The notes below the pieces were generated by a model. It saw only the letters and a program-made list of their open reading frames with translations, was not told the DNA's origin and did not search any database. Position numbers and translations under genes: made by a program. A stretch of DNA of 64,000 nt from Nodosilinea sp. FACHB-141 (lineage in GTDB: Bacteria > Cyanobacteriota > Cyanobacteriia > Phormidesmidales > Phormidesmidaceae), in contig NZ_JACJPP010000018.1 in NCBI RefSeq assembly GCF_014696135.1, positions 62,001 through 126,000 of the forward strand, written 5' to 3'. Positions 8,539-17,368 of this stretch are shown here, in pieces; within the stretch, counting starts at the first letter, position 1, and every line of letters begins with the position of its first letter.

Positions 8539-9024
8539 TTTAACGAAAACCGTCCCTTTGTGGATGTGGACTAAGCATCATCCTAAAATCGCCAGCAACT
8601 TCCCTGGATCGTGATGCGATCGCATCCCCACTGAACCATCGTCGCCATCTCTCGGCGCTTAGCCTTGCTAGCTCACTGCTCAGACAACCCTAGATTCCAT
8701 CATCTCAGCAACCGCTTGGGTCAACTGAGTCGGTAGCACAGGCTGTATCTGTATTTAAATGAATGACAAGCATCACCCACTCGATAAAGAACGGATTCTC
8801 TCACCAGTGATGTGCTACTGACTCGCCTTGACGAATTAGTGTCTAGTTATCGATCTCCACAGTCTCGATGCAAGACAGCCTCCCCGGTATTTTTGGAGGT
8901 GCCATGAGGAATTCAATCTAGGTTATGGAGTTAAATAACTGCGAGAATAGAGGTAATTAAGGAGTGCTAAGAGGGCATCCTTAGCACAACAGTTTGAACA
9001 CAGGCAGTTTGGTTAGACATCCCC
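8539..9024. other. Intergenic region upstream of the galactose operon
   Basis: No credible gene. It contains HIP1 sites, a loose hairpin (GCCTCC...GGAGG around 8878-8907) and the perfect inverted repeat at 8964-8987 described separately. The operon promoter must lie here. Confidence 0.5.
8964..8987. promoter_or_regulatory. Perfect inverted repeat, candidate operator of the gal operon
   Basis: GTGCTAAG (8964-8971) and CTTAGCAC (8980-8987) are perfect 8-bp arms with an 8-bp spacer, ending 37 bp before the GH2 start codon. This geometry suits a dimeric repressor or activator. No regulator gene lies next to the operon. Confidence 0.5.
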
Positions 9025-10998
9025 ATGAATTTCTTCGGTAAATGTCTTGAAGAAGAATATCCCTGCGACTTAACCCCCAGCCTTCAGGCGCAGGCAAGCT
9101 CAGGATACCCCCGTCCTCAGCTACAGCGTTCTCAGTGGACTTCCCTGGATGGCACCTGGAAGTTTACCTACGATGATGAAGGGCACTTTGCACGACCCAG
9201 TGATGTTACATCGTGGGGTCAGAATATCGAAGTTCCGTTCGCTCCCGAATCTATCCGGAGTGGTATTCACGACACGGGATTTCATCCAAATTGCTGGTAT
9301 GAGCGAGAGTTTGAGGTGTCCGCAGAGGGCGATCGCGTCCTTCTCCATTTTGGCGCTGTCGATTACCGGGCGCGGGTGTGGGTAAACGGCCAGTTCATGG
9401 TTGACCACGAGGGTGGCCACACCCCCTTCTCGATGGATATTACTTCGGTATTGTGCCCGGACGGCAAGCAAAGAGTAACCGTATGGGCAGAAGACGACCC
9501 CTATGATTTAGCGAAACCACGGGGTAAGCAAGACTGGCAGCGGGAACCCCACAGCATTTGGTATCCCCGTACTAGCGGCATCTGGCAAACGGTGTGGTTG
9601 GAAAAAGTTCCCGCCACCTATATCGACCGCATTAAATGGACACCCCATTTCGAGCGCTGGGAAATCGGCTTCGAAGGGTTTGTCTCTGGCGACCTGCAAA
9701 GGGAAATGCACCTGAAAGTGCGGTTGACGGTGGGCAAACAACTCCTAGTCAACGACATGTATGAGGTGCTAAACGGTGAAATTCACCGCCGTATTGCCCT
9801 ATCTGACCCCGGTATCGATGACTATCGCAACACCTTGCTCTGGAGTCCTGAGAAGCCGACGCTGATTGATGCTCAGATTCAACTCTGGTGTCAGGGGCAG
9901 TTGGTGGACGAGGTGACCTCCTATACCGCCATGCGGACGGTGAATATTCAGCGCGATCGCTTCATGCTCAACGGGCATCCCTACTACCTGCGGCTGGTGC
10001 TCGATCAGGGCTACTGGGAAGACACGTTGATGACGGCCCCTTCCAATGAAGCCCTGCGCCGGGACGTGGAACTAGTCAAGCAGATGGGCTTCAACGGCGT
10101 GCGTAAGCACCAGAAAATTGAAGATCCCCGCTTCCTTTACTGGGCCGACGTGCTGGGGCTGATGGTATGGGAAGAAATGCCCAGTGCCTACCGCTTTAGC
10201 CCTAAGGCAGTAGAACGGTTGACGAAGGAGTGGACAGAGGTCATCGAACGGGATGCCAGCCATCCCTGCATTGTGGTCTGGGTGCCCTTTAACGAGTCTT
10301 GGGGTGTGCCCGACTTGACCGCGACTCCGGCCCACCGTCACTGTGTCCAAGCGTTGTATCACCTGACTAAAACCCTCGATCCGACCCGTCCAGTGATCGG
10401 GAATGATGGTTGGGAAAGTACGGCCACGGATATTTTGGCGATCCACGACTACGACACTCAATCCCATAGTTTGGCAAAACGCTATGGGCCCGAGGTGAAG
10501 TTGGCGGATCTGTTCGATCGCCAGCGTCCTGGCGGTCGGGTGCTGACCCTAGACGGCTACCCTCACCAAGGACAGCCGATCATGCTGACGGAGTTTGGCG
10601 GCATTGCCTGCACTAAACCTGAAGAGCAGAGCAGCACCTGGGGCTATGCGCGCTCGGATAATGCACTGGAGTTTCAGCGACAGTATGCGGAGCTGCTGCA
10701 AACGGTGAATCAGGTGGAAATGTTCAGCGGTTTCTGCTACACCCAGCTGACAGATACCTTCCAGGAGGCAAACGGGCTGTTGTACATCGATCGCACGCCA
10801 AAGTTCCCCATTTGGGCGATCGCATCTGCCACTTTAGGTAGGGGGATGGGAGAGGATGCCCCGTCTATGCTGCAAGAGCCTGTAAAAGTAGCCCAGGCCC
10901 ACATAGAACATGCACTCTCAGACGCTCTTGAAGCCAGATGGGCGCAACCTCACCCTGTACAGCCGGTCACCCATTGCGGCGGGAATAACTGCGCCTAG
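9025..10998 (+). CDS. Glycoside hydrolase family 2 protein (beta-galactosidase-like)
   Basis: A 657-residue GH2 enzyme with the standard order: sugar-binding jelly roll (about 30-190), immunoglobulin-like domain (about 190-305) and TIM barrel (about 305-620). The acid/base Glu424 is in VPFNESWG and the nucleophile Glu523 in LTEFGG. No signal peptide is seen, so it should work in the cytoplasm on imported oligosaccharides. The family covers beta-galactosidases, beta-glucuronidases and beta-mannosidases. Its place directly before galT and galK argues for release of galactose, but the domain layout alone does not fix the sugar. Its last 89 bases overlap galT in another frame. Confidence 0.85.
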   Translation: MNFFGKCLEEEYPCDLTPSLQAQASSGYPRPQLQRSQWTSLDGTWKFTYDDEGHFARPSDVTSWGQNIEVPFAPESIRSGIHDTGFHPNCWYEREFEVSAEGDRVLLHFGAVDYRARVWVNGQFMVDHEGGHTPFSMDITSVLCPDGKQRVTVWAEDDPYDLAKPRGKQDWQREPHSIWYPRTSGIWQTVWLEKVPATYIDRIKWTPHFERWEIGFEGFVSGDLQREMHLKVRLTVGKQLLVNDMYEVLNGEIHRRIALSDPGIDDYRNTLLWSPEKPTLIDAQIQLWCQGQLVDEVTSYTAMRTVNIQRDRFMLNGHPYYLRLVLDQGYWEDTLMTAPSNEALRRDVELVKQMGFNGVRKHQKIEDPRFLYWADVLGLMVWEEMPSAYRFSPKAVERLTKEWTEVIERDASHPCIVVWVPFNESWGVPDLTATPAHRHCVQALYHLTKTLDPTRPVIGNDGWESTATDILAIHDYDTQSHSLAKRYGPEVKLADLFDRQRPGGRVLTLDGYPHQGQPIMLTEFGGIACTKPEEQSSTWGYARSDNALEFQRQYAELLQTVNQVEMFSGFCYTQLTDTFQEANGLLYIDRTPKFPIWAIASATLGRGMGEDAPSMLQEPVKVAQAHIEHALSDALEARWAQPHPVQPVTHCGGNNCA

Positions 10999-12010
10999 TC
11001 CGAGCAGTGATCCCGTCCAGGCTAATCCACACCTCCGCTGGCATCCGCTGCGGGGGGAGTGGGTGGCCTACGCGAGCCATCGCCAGGGGCGGACATTCAT
11101 GCCGCCGCCAGAATACAATCCGCTGGCTCCCACCAAAAACCCGCAATTTCCCACCGAGTTGCCCGAGGGCAATTACGACATCGCGGTATTTGAGAATCGC
11201 TTTCCGTCGCTGATTCCGTCAGCGGCGGATTCTCCGCGTGAAATTGTGGATACGGTGCCCGCCAACGGCGCCTGCGAGGTGGTGGTGTTTACTCAAGATC
11301 CACAGGCAGCGCTGAGTTCGCTACCGCTGGATCATATTGAGCTGCTGTTTCAAGTGTGGGGCGATCGCACCCAAGCCATTAGCCAGCACTCCCAAATTCA
11401 ATACGTCCTGCCTTTTGAGAACAAAGGGGTTGAGGTGGGGGTGACGCTACACCACCCTCACGGCCAAATTTATGCCTATCCTTTTGTGCCTCCGGTCCCA
11501 GCCCGGATGGGGGAGTGCCAGCAGGAGCATTACCAGCAACACCAGCGGGGATTGTTGGAGGATTTGATTCAGGCAGAAATTGAGGATAATCAGCGGATTT
11601 TGTATCGGGATGAGTGGGCGATCGCCTTTGTTCCCGTGTGCGCGCGCTATGCCTATGAAGTGTGGATTGCCCCGATTCAACCCGTGGCCACGTTCCTGGA
11701 TCTAACCTCTGAGCAGCGGGCGAGCTTAGCTAGAGCGCTAAAGACCGTGACCTTGAAGTACGACGGATTGTGGCAGCGTCCATTTCCTTACCTGATGGCC
11801 TGGTTTCAAGCTCCTGTGAATGGGGAGGCGCATCCAGAATGGCACCTTCATGCCCAGTTTTATCCTCCCTATCGCACCTCAGACCGGCTGAAGTATTTAG
11901 CCGGAACGGAACTGGCAGCGGGGATGTTTGCCAATGATGCGCTGCCCGAAGAAAAAGCCAAGGAATTACAGGCCGTCACCGTTGAGCTTGAACAAGTTAC
12001 TCCTGTTTAA
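10910..12010 (+). CDS. galT: Galactose-1-phosphate uridylyltransferase
   Basis: A 366-residue GalT of the Leloir pathway. It transfers UMP from UDP-glucose to galactose-1-phosphate. The active-site HHPHGQIY is at residues 181-188, with His184 as the expected uridylylated nucleophile; [14 protein letters not shown] near the N terminus and [11 protein letters not shown] near the C terminus are family signatures. The ATG at 10910 lies inside the GH2 gene. I keep it because the early [14 protein letters not shown] stretch looks like the conserved GalT N terminus. The 89-nt overlap suggests translational coupling. Confidence 0.95.
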   Translation: MHSQTLLKPDGRNLTLYSRSPIAAGITAPSPSSDPVQANPHLRWHPLRGEWVAYASHRQGRTFMPPPEYNPLAPTKNPQFPTELPEGNYDIAVFENRFPSLIPSAADSPREIVDTVPANGACEVVVFTQDPQAALSSLPLDHIELLFQVWGDRTQAISQHSQIQYVLPFENKGVEVGVTLHHPHGQIYAYPFVPPVPARMGECQQEHYQQHQRGLLEDLIQAEIEDNQRILYRDEWAIAFVPVCARYAYEVWIAPIQPVATFLDLTSEQRASLARALKTVTLKYDGLWQRPFPYLMAWFQAPVNGEAHPEWHLHAQFYPPYRTSDRLKYLAGTELAAGMFANDALPEEKAKELQAVTVELEQVTPV

Positions 12011-12052
12011 GTCGGTAGTTGTCATTGACCACTGAGTAAGGCAAGTTATGCC

Positions 12053-13156
12053 ATGAATCGATCAGAAGAAATTTCTGAAAAATTAGCCGTTCTGCGGAAT
12101 ACGCTTCAGGAAACGGACGCCGCTGGAATCCGTCTGCGAGGAACTGATTGGTTTGCCTGGGCAACGGCTGGGGGTTCCAACACAGTGCTGCTGGCTGCTG
12201 AAGCTGGGGTGGCTGAGGTGCTAGTGACCCCCACTGATGCCTGGGTGCTGACGGATGAAATTGAGGCTCAGCGGTTGAAGGATGAGGAACTGCCAGAGGG
12301 TTCTCCTTACAAACTTCAGGTCAATCCGTGGGCACAAGGTTCTGAGCGACAAGCTTTTGTAGAGGAAGCGACCCAGGGCGGCCAGGTGTTGAGCGATAAG
12401 CCATCGGGGGTCTCTACTGAAGCGGCCTTGCCTGCATCTCTCATTCAGCATCGATGGGTAATGTTGCCCAGCGAACTGGAGCGTTACCGCCAAGTGGGGC
12501 GGCTGGCCAGCGAAGCGATGACCGAGGTTTTGACTCAAGCCCAGCCGACCTGGACAGAGCATCAACTGGCGGGGGCAGGGGCAGCAGCAATGTGGGCTAG
12601 GGGGTTACATCCGGCGCTAACTCTGGCTGCAGGCGATCGCCGCCTTCCTCTCTACCGCCATCCCCTGCCCAGCGGTGAAACACTTGGACGACAGGCGATG
12701 CTGGTGTTTTGTGCACGAGGACATGGGCTAATTGTCAGTCTGACTCGCTTTGTTTTCTTCGACAAATTATCGGAATCAGACCGGCAACGCCATCGCACCA
12801 TTGCTGAGATTGAAGCTGTTGCGCTCGATCACTCTCAGGTGGATACGCCGCTGAATGCCATTTATCACGCTCTAGCAACGGCCTACGAACAGCACGGGTT
12901 TCCTAACGCGATTCGAGAACATCACCAGGGGGGAACCGCTGGGTATGGGGCTCGGGAGGTGGTGGCTACGGCAGAGACGAGCGATCGCCTCGCAGCCCCT
13001 GTGATCTTGGCCTGGAACCCTAGTATTCCGGGGGCAAAGATTGAGGACACCTTTGTTTTGCACCCGGACAATAGTTTGGAGAACCTGAGCTTTGACCCTC
13101 AGTTTCCTCACCAGGAGATTGCTGGACGGCTGCGATCGATTCCCCTGGAGCGTTAA
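12053..13156 (+). CDS. M24-fold (pita-bread) protein with degenerate metal site
   Basis: A 367-residue protein with an N-terminal creatinase-like half and a C-terminal pita-bread half, as in Xaa-Pro peptidases. Comparing it by eye with active enzymes, the two Asp ligands appear lost: the usual VDLG is VFCA and SDLTR is VSLTR. The usual EPG Glu is Asn (AWNPSIPG). A His (HHQGGT) and the last Glu (KIEDTF) remain. A dinuclear metal peptidase is therefore unlikely; a creatinase-like hydrolase or a binding protein is possible. It sits between galT and galK, with only 2 bases before the galK ATG, so it is almost certainly co-expressed with galactose catabolism. Confidence 0.75.
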   Translation: MNRSEEISEKLAVLRNTLQETDAAGIRLRGTDWFAWATAGGSNTVLLAAEAGVAEVLVTPTDAWVLTDEIEAQRLKDEELPEGSPYKLQVNPWAQGSERQAFVEEATQGGQVLSDKPSGVSTEAALPASLIQHRWVMLPSELERYRQVGRLASEAMTEVLTQAQPTWTEHQLAGAGAAAMWARGLHPALTLAAGDRRLPLYRHPLPSGETLGRQAMLVFCARGHGLIVSLTRFVFFDKLSESDRQRHRTIAEIEAVALDHSQVDTPLNAIYHALATAYEQHGFPNAIREHHQGGTAGYGAREVVATAETSDRLAAPVILAWNPSIPGAKIEDTFVLHPDNSLENLSFDPQFPHQEIAGRLRSIPLER

Positions 13157-13158
13157 AT

Positions 13159-14217
13159 ATGGACTACAGAAAAATTTTCAACACCGCCCCCGACGTTGAA
13201 GCCCGTGCTCCCGGGCGGGTGAATCTGTTGGGCGAACACACCGACTACAACGATGGCTTTGTGCTGCCGACCGCCATTCCCCAACACACTACCGTTGCCA
13301 TCGGCTTCAGCCCCGATGATCACCACCATTTCTACTCCGCCGAATTAGAGGAGCAGGTTGACCTCGACCCCGCTGGGGCCAATCCCGAGGGCTTTGCCAG
13401 TTACGTTAATGGCTGCATTCGCATCTTAGAAACGGCTGGCCACAAAATTCCGCCTTTAAATATCTTCGTCACGTCGTCCGTTCCAATCGGTTCCGGGCTG
13501 TCCAGTAGTGCAGCACTAGAAGTGGCTACCCTGCGAGGATTGCGATCGCTCCTTCAGCTGCCGTTGGACGATGTGGAGATCGCCCAGTTTGGCCAGCAGG
13601 CAGAAATTCAGTATGCCGGGGTTAGCTGCGGCATTCTGGACCAGATGGCCTCTAGCCTGGCCGACACCGATCACATGCTGTTCCTCGATACCCGCACCCT
13701 CGATCGCCAAATTCTATCCTTCCCTACTGGCGCAGAGATTGTGGTGATCGACAGTGGCGTGGCGCGATCGCTGGCCACCAGCGGTTATAACCAGCGCCGC
13801 GCCGAGTGCGAAGCCGCCGCCGAGCAACTGAGCGTCAAAGCTCTACGCGACATCACTGATCCCCAGCAGGCCGAGCAGTTACCTGAGCCGCTCCGCCAGC
13901 GGGCCCGTCATGTGATCACTGAAAACAACCGAGTTTTGAAAGCCCTAGAGGGCATCACCCCCGAAGCTTTTGGGGAGTTGATGAACGCCTCCCATGCCAG
14001 TCTGCGAGACGACTACGAAGTTTCCGTCCCCGCCCTCGACGCCCTAGTAGATATTCTTCAAACCACCCCTGATGTCTTTGGTGCCCGCCTCACCGGCGCC
14101 GGATTTGGCGGGGCCTGCGTTGCCCTAGTCACAAAGGGAAAAGGGGACGCGATCGCCCACTCCACCCTTGAACGCTACAATCACGCCGGACACAACGGCC
14201 GCCTTCTCGTTAGTTAA
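13159..14217 (+). CDS. galK: Galactokinase
   Basis: A 352-residue GHMP kinase that phosphorylates galactose at C1 with ATP. The galactokinase signature GRVNLLGEHTDYNDG is at about residues 19-33. The GHMP ATP-binding loop (PIGSGLSSSAA) is at about 109-119, and motif III (LTGAGFGGACVAL) lies near the C terminus. Length is slightly below the E. coli enzyme (382). Two bases separate it from the preceding M24 gene and 5 from the next small ORF, a tight operon. With galT here and galE at 19.8 kb, the Leloir pathway is complete apart from a mutarotase, which I do not see. Confidence 0.95.
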   Translation: MDYRKIFNTAPDVEARAPGRVNLLGEHTDYNDGFVLPTAIPQHTTVAIGFSPDDHHHFYSAELEEQVDLDPAGANPEGFASYVNGCIRILETAGHKIPPLNIFVTSSVPIGSGLSSSAALEVATLRGLRSLLQLPLDDVEIAQFGQQAEIQYAGVSCGILDQMASSLADTDHMLFLDTRTLDRQILSFPTGAEIVVIDSGVARSLATSGYNQRRAECEAAAEQLSVKALRDITDPQQAEQLPEPLRQRARHVITENNRVLKALEGITPEAFGELMNASHASLRDDYEVSVPALDALVDILQTTPDVFGARLTGAGFGGACVALVTKGKGDAIAHSTLERYNHAGHNGRLLVS

Positions 14218-14222
14218 AGCCC

Positions 14223-14441
14223 ATGAGCAACGAACCATCCCAAAATCGCCTGGAAACCAGAGATCAGTTTATCGAAGGGGCCATTGAAGAGGCCATCGAA
14301 GCCGCTGACCTGTTCCTCACGTCCCTGGAAGAGCAAATCAAACAGGGGAGCTTCCTGGCTTCAGCCAAAACCGAAATCGCGCCATCTGATGAGCAACTAT
14401 TGCCCCTCGAAGACGACACCTTCTTGACCGATTGGTTCTAA
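14223..14441 (+). CDS. Small acidic protein of unknown function
   Basis: A 72-residue, strongly acidic ORF that I do not recognise. It is predicted mostly helical in the first half (FIEGAIEEAIEAADLFLTSLEEQIKQG), then a disordered linker and an acidic tail ending TFLTDWF. It starts 5 bases after the galK stop and ends 35 bases before hflX, so it is placed as an operon member. No signal peptide, Cys or His pattern is seen. The even amphipathic helix and lack of repeats suggest a real gene. Confidence 0.6.
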   Translation: MSNEPSQNRLETRDQFIEGAIEEAIEAADLFLTSLEEQIKQGSFLASAKTEIAPSDEQLLPLEDDTFLTDWF

Positions 14442-14476
14442 TGTCAACCCTTTAATCACCGACCGCGAGGACCACC

Positions 14477-16192
14477 ATGGCAACAGTGCACGGCAATCTT
14501 CAAGGGATTAAATCCAGCCATATTAAACAGTTAGAGAAGCTTTACGATCAGCGCTTGCCGGGCGATCGCTTGCTCACCCCCGAGATCGCTGAGCAACTCG
14601 CCACCCTCAGTCAGACCATTCACCATCCCATCAGCGGCTACGTCAACCGTCGCGGACAAATCATTCGGGTGGGAGTCGGTACTCCCCTGCAAACGCAGCT
14701 TGCTGAAACCGATCTGCCTCGTCGCAGCGGCGATCGCCTCAGCGGCATCCGCTGCATAACGGTCCAGTTTCAGCCTCCCGACCCCAGCGCTTTCATCGCT
14801 CTGATGCGCCAACGGCTAGATGCCCTGGTGGTGCTAATCGTGGCCGACCCCAAAGGCAACAAACACCGCAAAGACAAAGCCGATGCTTCCATCCAACAGA
14901 TGCACCTAGCCCACATCGTTCCCGACCCAGAACAGCCGTGGACCGTAGAAGCGATCGCCCCCAACACCCTGTTCGAAGAAGACTTTGACGAGCGCATTCA
15001 CGAATGGGAACGCGATATCCAGGCTGCGGGATTTGATCTATCCGACGCGCCAACCGGGCAAGCCGATCGCGATCGCGTTTTGCTGGTGGGTGTGATGGCC
15101 GAGGGCATGACCGAGCAACAGTTTGAAGACAGCATTGGCGAACTTGTGCGTTTGGTGGAAAGCGCCCAGGGGGAAGTAGTCGGCATGGTGCAGCAAAAGC
15201 GATCGCGCCCCGACCCACAGACGGTGGTTGGCCAGGGCAAAGTGGAAGAGGTGACCCTGGAAGCCCAGCGTTCTAGAGCCAATTTGGTTGTCTTTAATCG
15301 GGATATTTCGGCCACCCAGGCGCGCAACTTGGAAGAACAGATTGGGTTACTCGTGGTCGATCGCACCGAGGTTATTTTGGATATCTTTGCTCAGCGGGCG
15401 CGATCGCAGGCGGGCAAGCTCCAGGTAGAACTGGCCCAGCTGGAATATATGCTGCCCCGGCTGCGGGGGCGCGGCCAAGCCATGTCGCGCTTGGGGGCAG
15501 GCATCGGCACCCGTGGCCCTGGGGAAACAAAATTGGAAACCGAACGGCGCACCATTCAGCGGCGCATCAACCAGCTCCAGCAAGAAGTTGACCAGCTGCA
15601 GGCCCACCGTGCCCGCCTGCGCCACCAGCGAGAAAATCAGGACATGCCTGCGATCGCCCTTGTCGGCTACACCAACGCTGGCAAATCTACCCTGCTCAAC
15701 ACCCTCACCCAGGCCGATATCTACACTGCCGACCAGCTCTTTGCCACCCTCGACCCCACCACCCGCCGCCTGACTGTTATGGATCCTGACACGGGCAATC
15801 GCCGCGATCTGCTCCTCACCGATACCGTGGGCTTCATCCACCACCTACCCCCCGCGCTGATGGATGCTTTCCGCGCCACCTTGGAAGAAGTCACCGAAGC
15901 CGACGCCCTCCTGCACGTCGTCGATTTGTCTCACCCCGCCTGGGAACGCCACATCCAATCCGTCCAAGAAGTGCTCGACGAATTGCCCTCATCCCCCGAC
16001 GATGTGCTGCTCGTCTTCAACAAAGTCGATCGCACCGACAGCGAAACCCTGGCCCTGGCCCAACAAACCTACCCCAACGCCCTCTTCATCTCTGCCACCG
16101 AGCGCCTAGGTCTAGAAACCCTTCGACAGCGCCTTGTCCAGTTCATCGATGCCCACGCCATAACATCGCCTGAGATTATTCCATCTAAATAA
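14477..16192 (+). CDS. hflX: GTPase HflX
   Basis: A 571-residue ribosome-associated GTPase; HflX binds the large subunit and splits stalled or idle ribosomes. There is a cyanobacterial N-terminal extension of about 190 residues, then the HflX domain with GQGKVEE and the Gly-rich segment AMSRLGAGIGTRGPGETKLE, then the G domain. G1 is GYTNAGKST at about 396-404, G3 is DTVGFI, G4 is NKVD. Transcription may continue from the gal operon through the small acidic gene, but nothing links it biochemically to galactose. The ATG is preceded by GAGGACC. Confidence 0.93.
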   Translation: MATVHGNLQGIKSSHIKQLEKLYDQRLPGDRLLTPEIAEQLATLSQTIHHPISGYVNRRGQIIRVGVGTPLQTQLAETDLPRRSGDRLSGIRCITVQFQPPDPSAFIALMRQRLDALVVLIVADPKGNKHRKDKADASIQQMHLAHIVPDPEQPWTVEAIAPNTLFEEDFDERIHEWERDIQAAGFDLSDAPTGQADRDRVLLVGVMAEGMTEQQFEDSIGELVRLVESAQGEVVGMVQQKRSRPDPQTVVGQGKVEEVTLEAQRSRANLVVFNRDISATQARNLEEQIGLLVVDRTEVILDIFAQRARSQAGKLQVELAQLEYMLPRLRGRGQAMSRLGAGIGTRGPGETKLETERRTIQRRINQLQQEVDQLQAHRARLRHQRENQDMPAIALVGYTNAGKSTLLNTLTQADIYTADQLFATLDPTTRRLTVMDPDTGNRRDLLLTDTVGFIHHLPPALMDAFRATLEEVTEADALLHVVDLSHPAWERHIQSVQEVLDELPSSPDDVLLVFNKVDRTDSETLALAQQTYPNALFISATERLGLETLRQRLVQFIDAHAITSPEIIPSK

Positions 16193-16306
16193 ATGTCCCT
16201 TTGAGGTCGCAAACTCAACCCGTTGGGCGTGTGGCCACAAACCCTGAATAGGTATCTAGCTGTAACAATCCAAACTCAACTCCTTGATTAACCAGAGGAA
16301 AAGCTT

Positions 16307-17155
16307 ATGCGCATTCATCACCTCAACTGTGGCTGCATGTGTCCCCTTGGTGGCTCTCTCTTTGATGGCTTCAGCCGCGGCCTCACCGCGCATCTCGTCT
16401 GCCATTGTCTGCTAATCGAAACCGATCGCGAACTGGTGCTCATTGACACCGGCTTTGGGCTACAAGATATTGAGGCTCCCTACTCACGGCTCAGCCCATT
16501 CTTCATCCATTTCAACAACATTCAGTTCGATCGCAAATACACCGCTGTTGAGCAAATTCAGCGCCTCGGATTTTCCCCCAGTGATGTCCGCCACATTGTC
16601 TTGACCCACCTCGATTTTGACCATGCCGGTGGCCTAGAAGATTTTCCCGAGGCGACCGTTCACATCATGCAAAGCGAGATAGAAACAGCCCGCGATCGCC
16701 AGGGTTTCATCGCTAGTCGGCGCTATCGCCCTAACCAGTGGGATCAGGTCAAGCACTGGCAATATTACACAGCGGTAGGAGAACCCTGGTTTGGCTTTGA
16801 GGCGGTTCGAGATTTGGCCGGACTGCCCCCAGAAATTCTGCTCATTCCCTTGGTGGGGCACACCCACGGCCACGCGGGAATTGCCGTTCAAACCGCTGAG
16901 GGCTGGTTGTTGCACGCCGGCGACGCCTATTTTTATCGAGATGAAATGAACCCATCGCAGCGCCACTGCACCCCAGGGCTGCGCGCCTATCAGTGGATGA
17001 TGGAAGCCGATCGCACCGCCCGGCTACAGAATCAGGATCGGTTGTGGCAGTTGTCGTGCGATCGCCCTAACGACGTGCGCCTTTTCTGTAGCCATGATGC
17101 CGTTGAACTGGATACCTTCGTTAAATCTTCGTCCCCAGAATCTTCACTACGGTAG
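16307..17155 (+). CDS. Metallo-beta-lactamase-fold hydrolase
   Basis: A 282-residue MBL-fold protein. The zinc motif is HLDFDHAGG with His101, Asp103, Asp105 and His106; further ligands are in GHTHGHAG and HAGDAYF. The pattern resembles lactonase-like MBL proteins (AHL lactonase group), but the substrate is not readable. A GAGGAAA Shine-Dalgarno stands before the ATG. Its last codons and stop lie inside one copy of the dispersed palindrome (17146-17183), so the C-terminal tail SLR is repeat-derived. Confidence 0.85.
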   Translation: MRIHHLNCGCMCPLGGSLFDGFSRGLTAHLVCHCLLIETDRELVLIDTGFGLQDIEAPYSRLSPFFIHFNNIQFDRKYTAVEQIQRLGFSPSDVRHIVLTHLDFDHAGGLEDFPEATVHIMQSEIETARDRQGFIASRRYRPNQWDQVKHWQYYTAVGEPWFGFEAVRDLAGLPPEILLIPLVGHTHGHAGIAVQTAEGWLLHAGDAYFYRDEMNPSQRHCTPGLRAYQWMMEADRTARLQNQDRLWQLSCDRPNDVRLFCSHDAVELDTFVKSSSPESSLR

Positions 17156-17183
17156 GGACATTGCCGGCAATGCCTCTACCGTG
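17146..17183. repeat. Dispersed palindrome, copy overlapping the MBL stop
   Basis: An imperfect palindrome around GTAGGGACATTGCC/GGCAATGCCTCTAC, centred between 17165 and 17166. It is related to the palindromes at 42374-42402 and 48801-48841 by the core GTAGGG.CATTGC and its complement. It covers the stop codon of the upstream gene and may also act as a transcript-end hairpin. Confidence 0.65.
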
Positions 17184-17368
17184 AGAATCGCAGGTGATAA
17201 GGGGTTCGCATGAAATAAATTGAGATTTTTGAAGAATCGTCAGAATCACAGGCATTCCGCTTCTACCAATGGGGAGAATAGAAATACGTCGAGGGTTACA
17301 TTTTGCTCTGCCTATCGATCTTTAGCGGCACGATGTCACTCTAACGCCCCCATTTAGCGGATTGCGCA

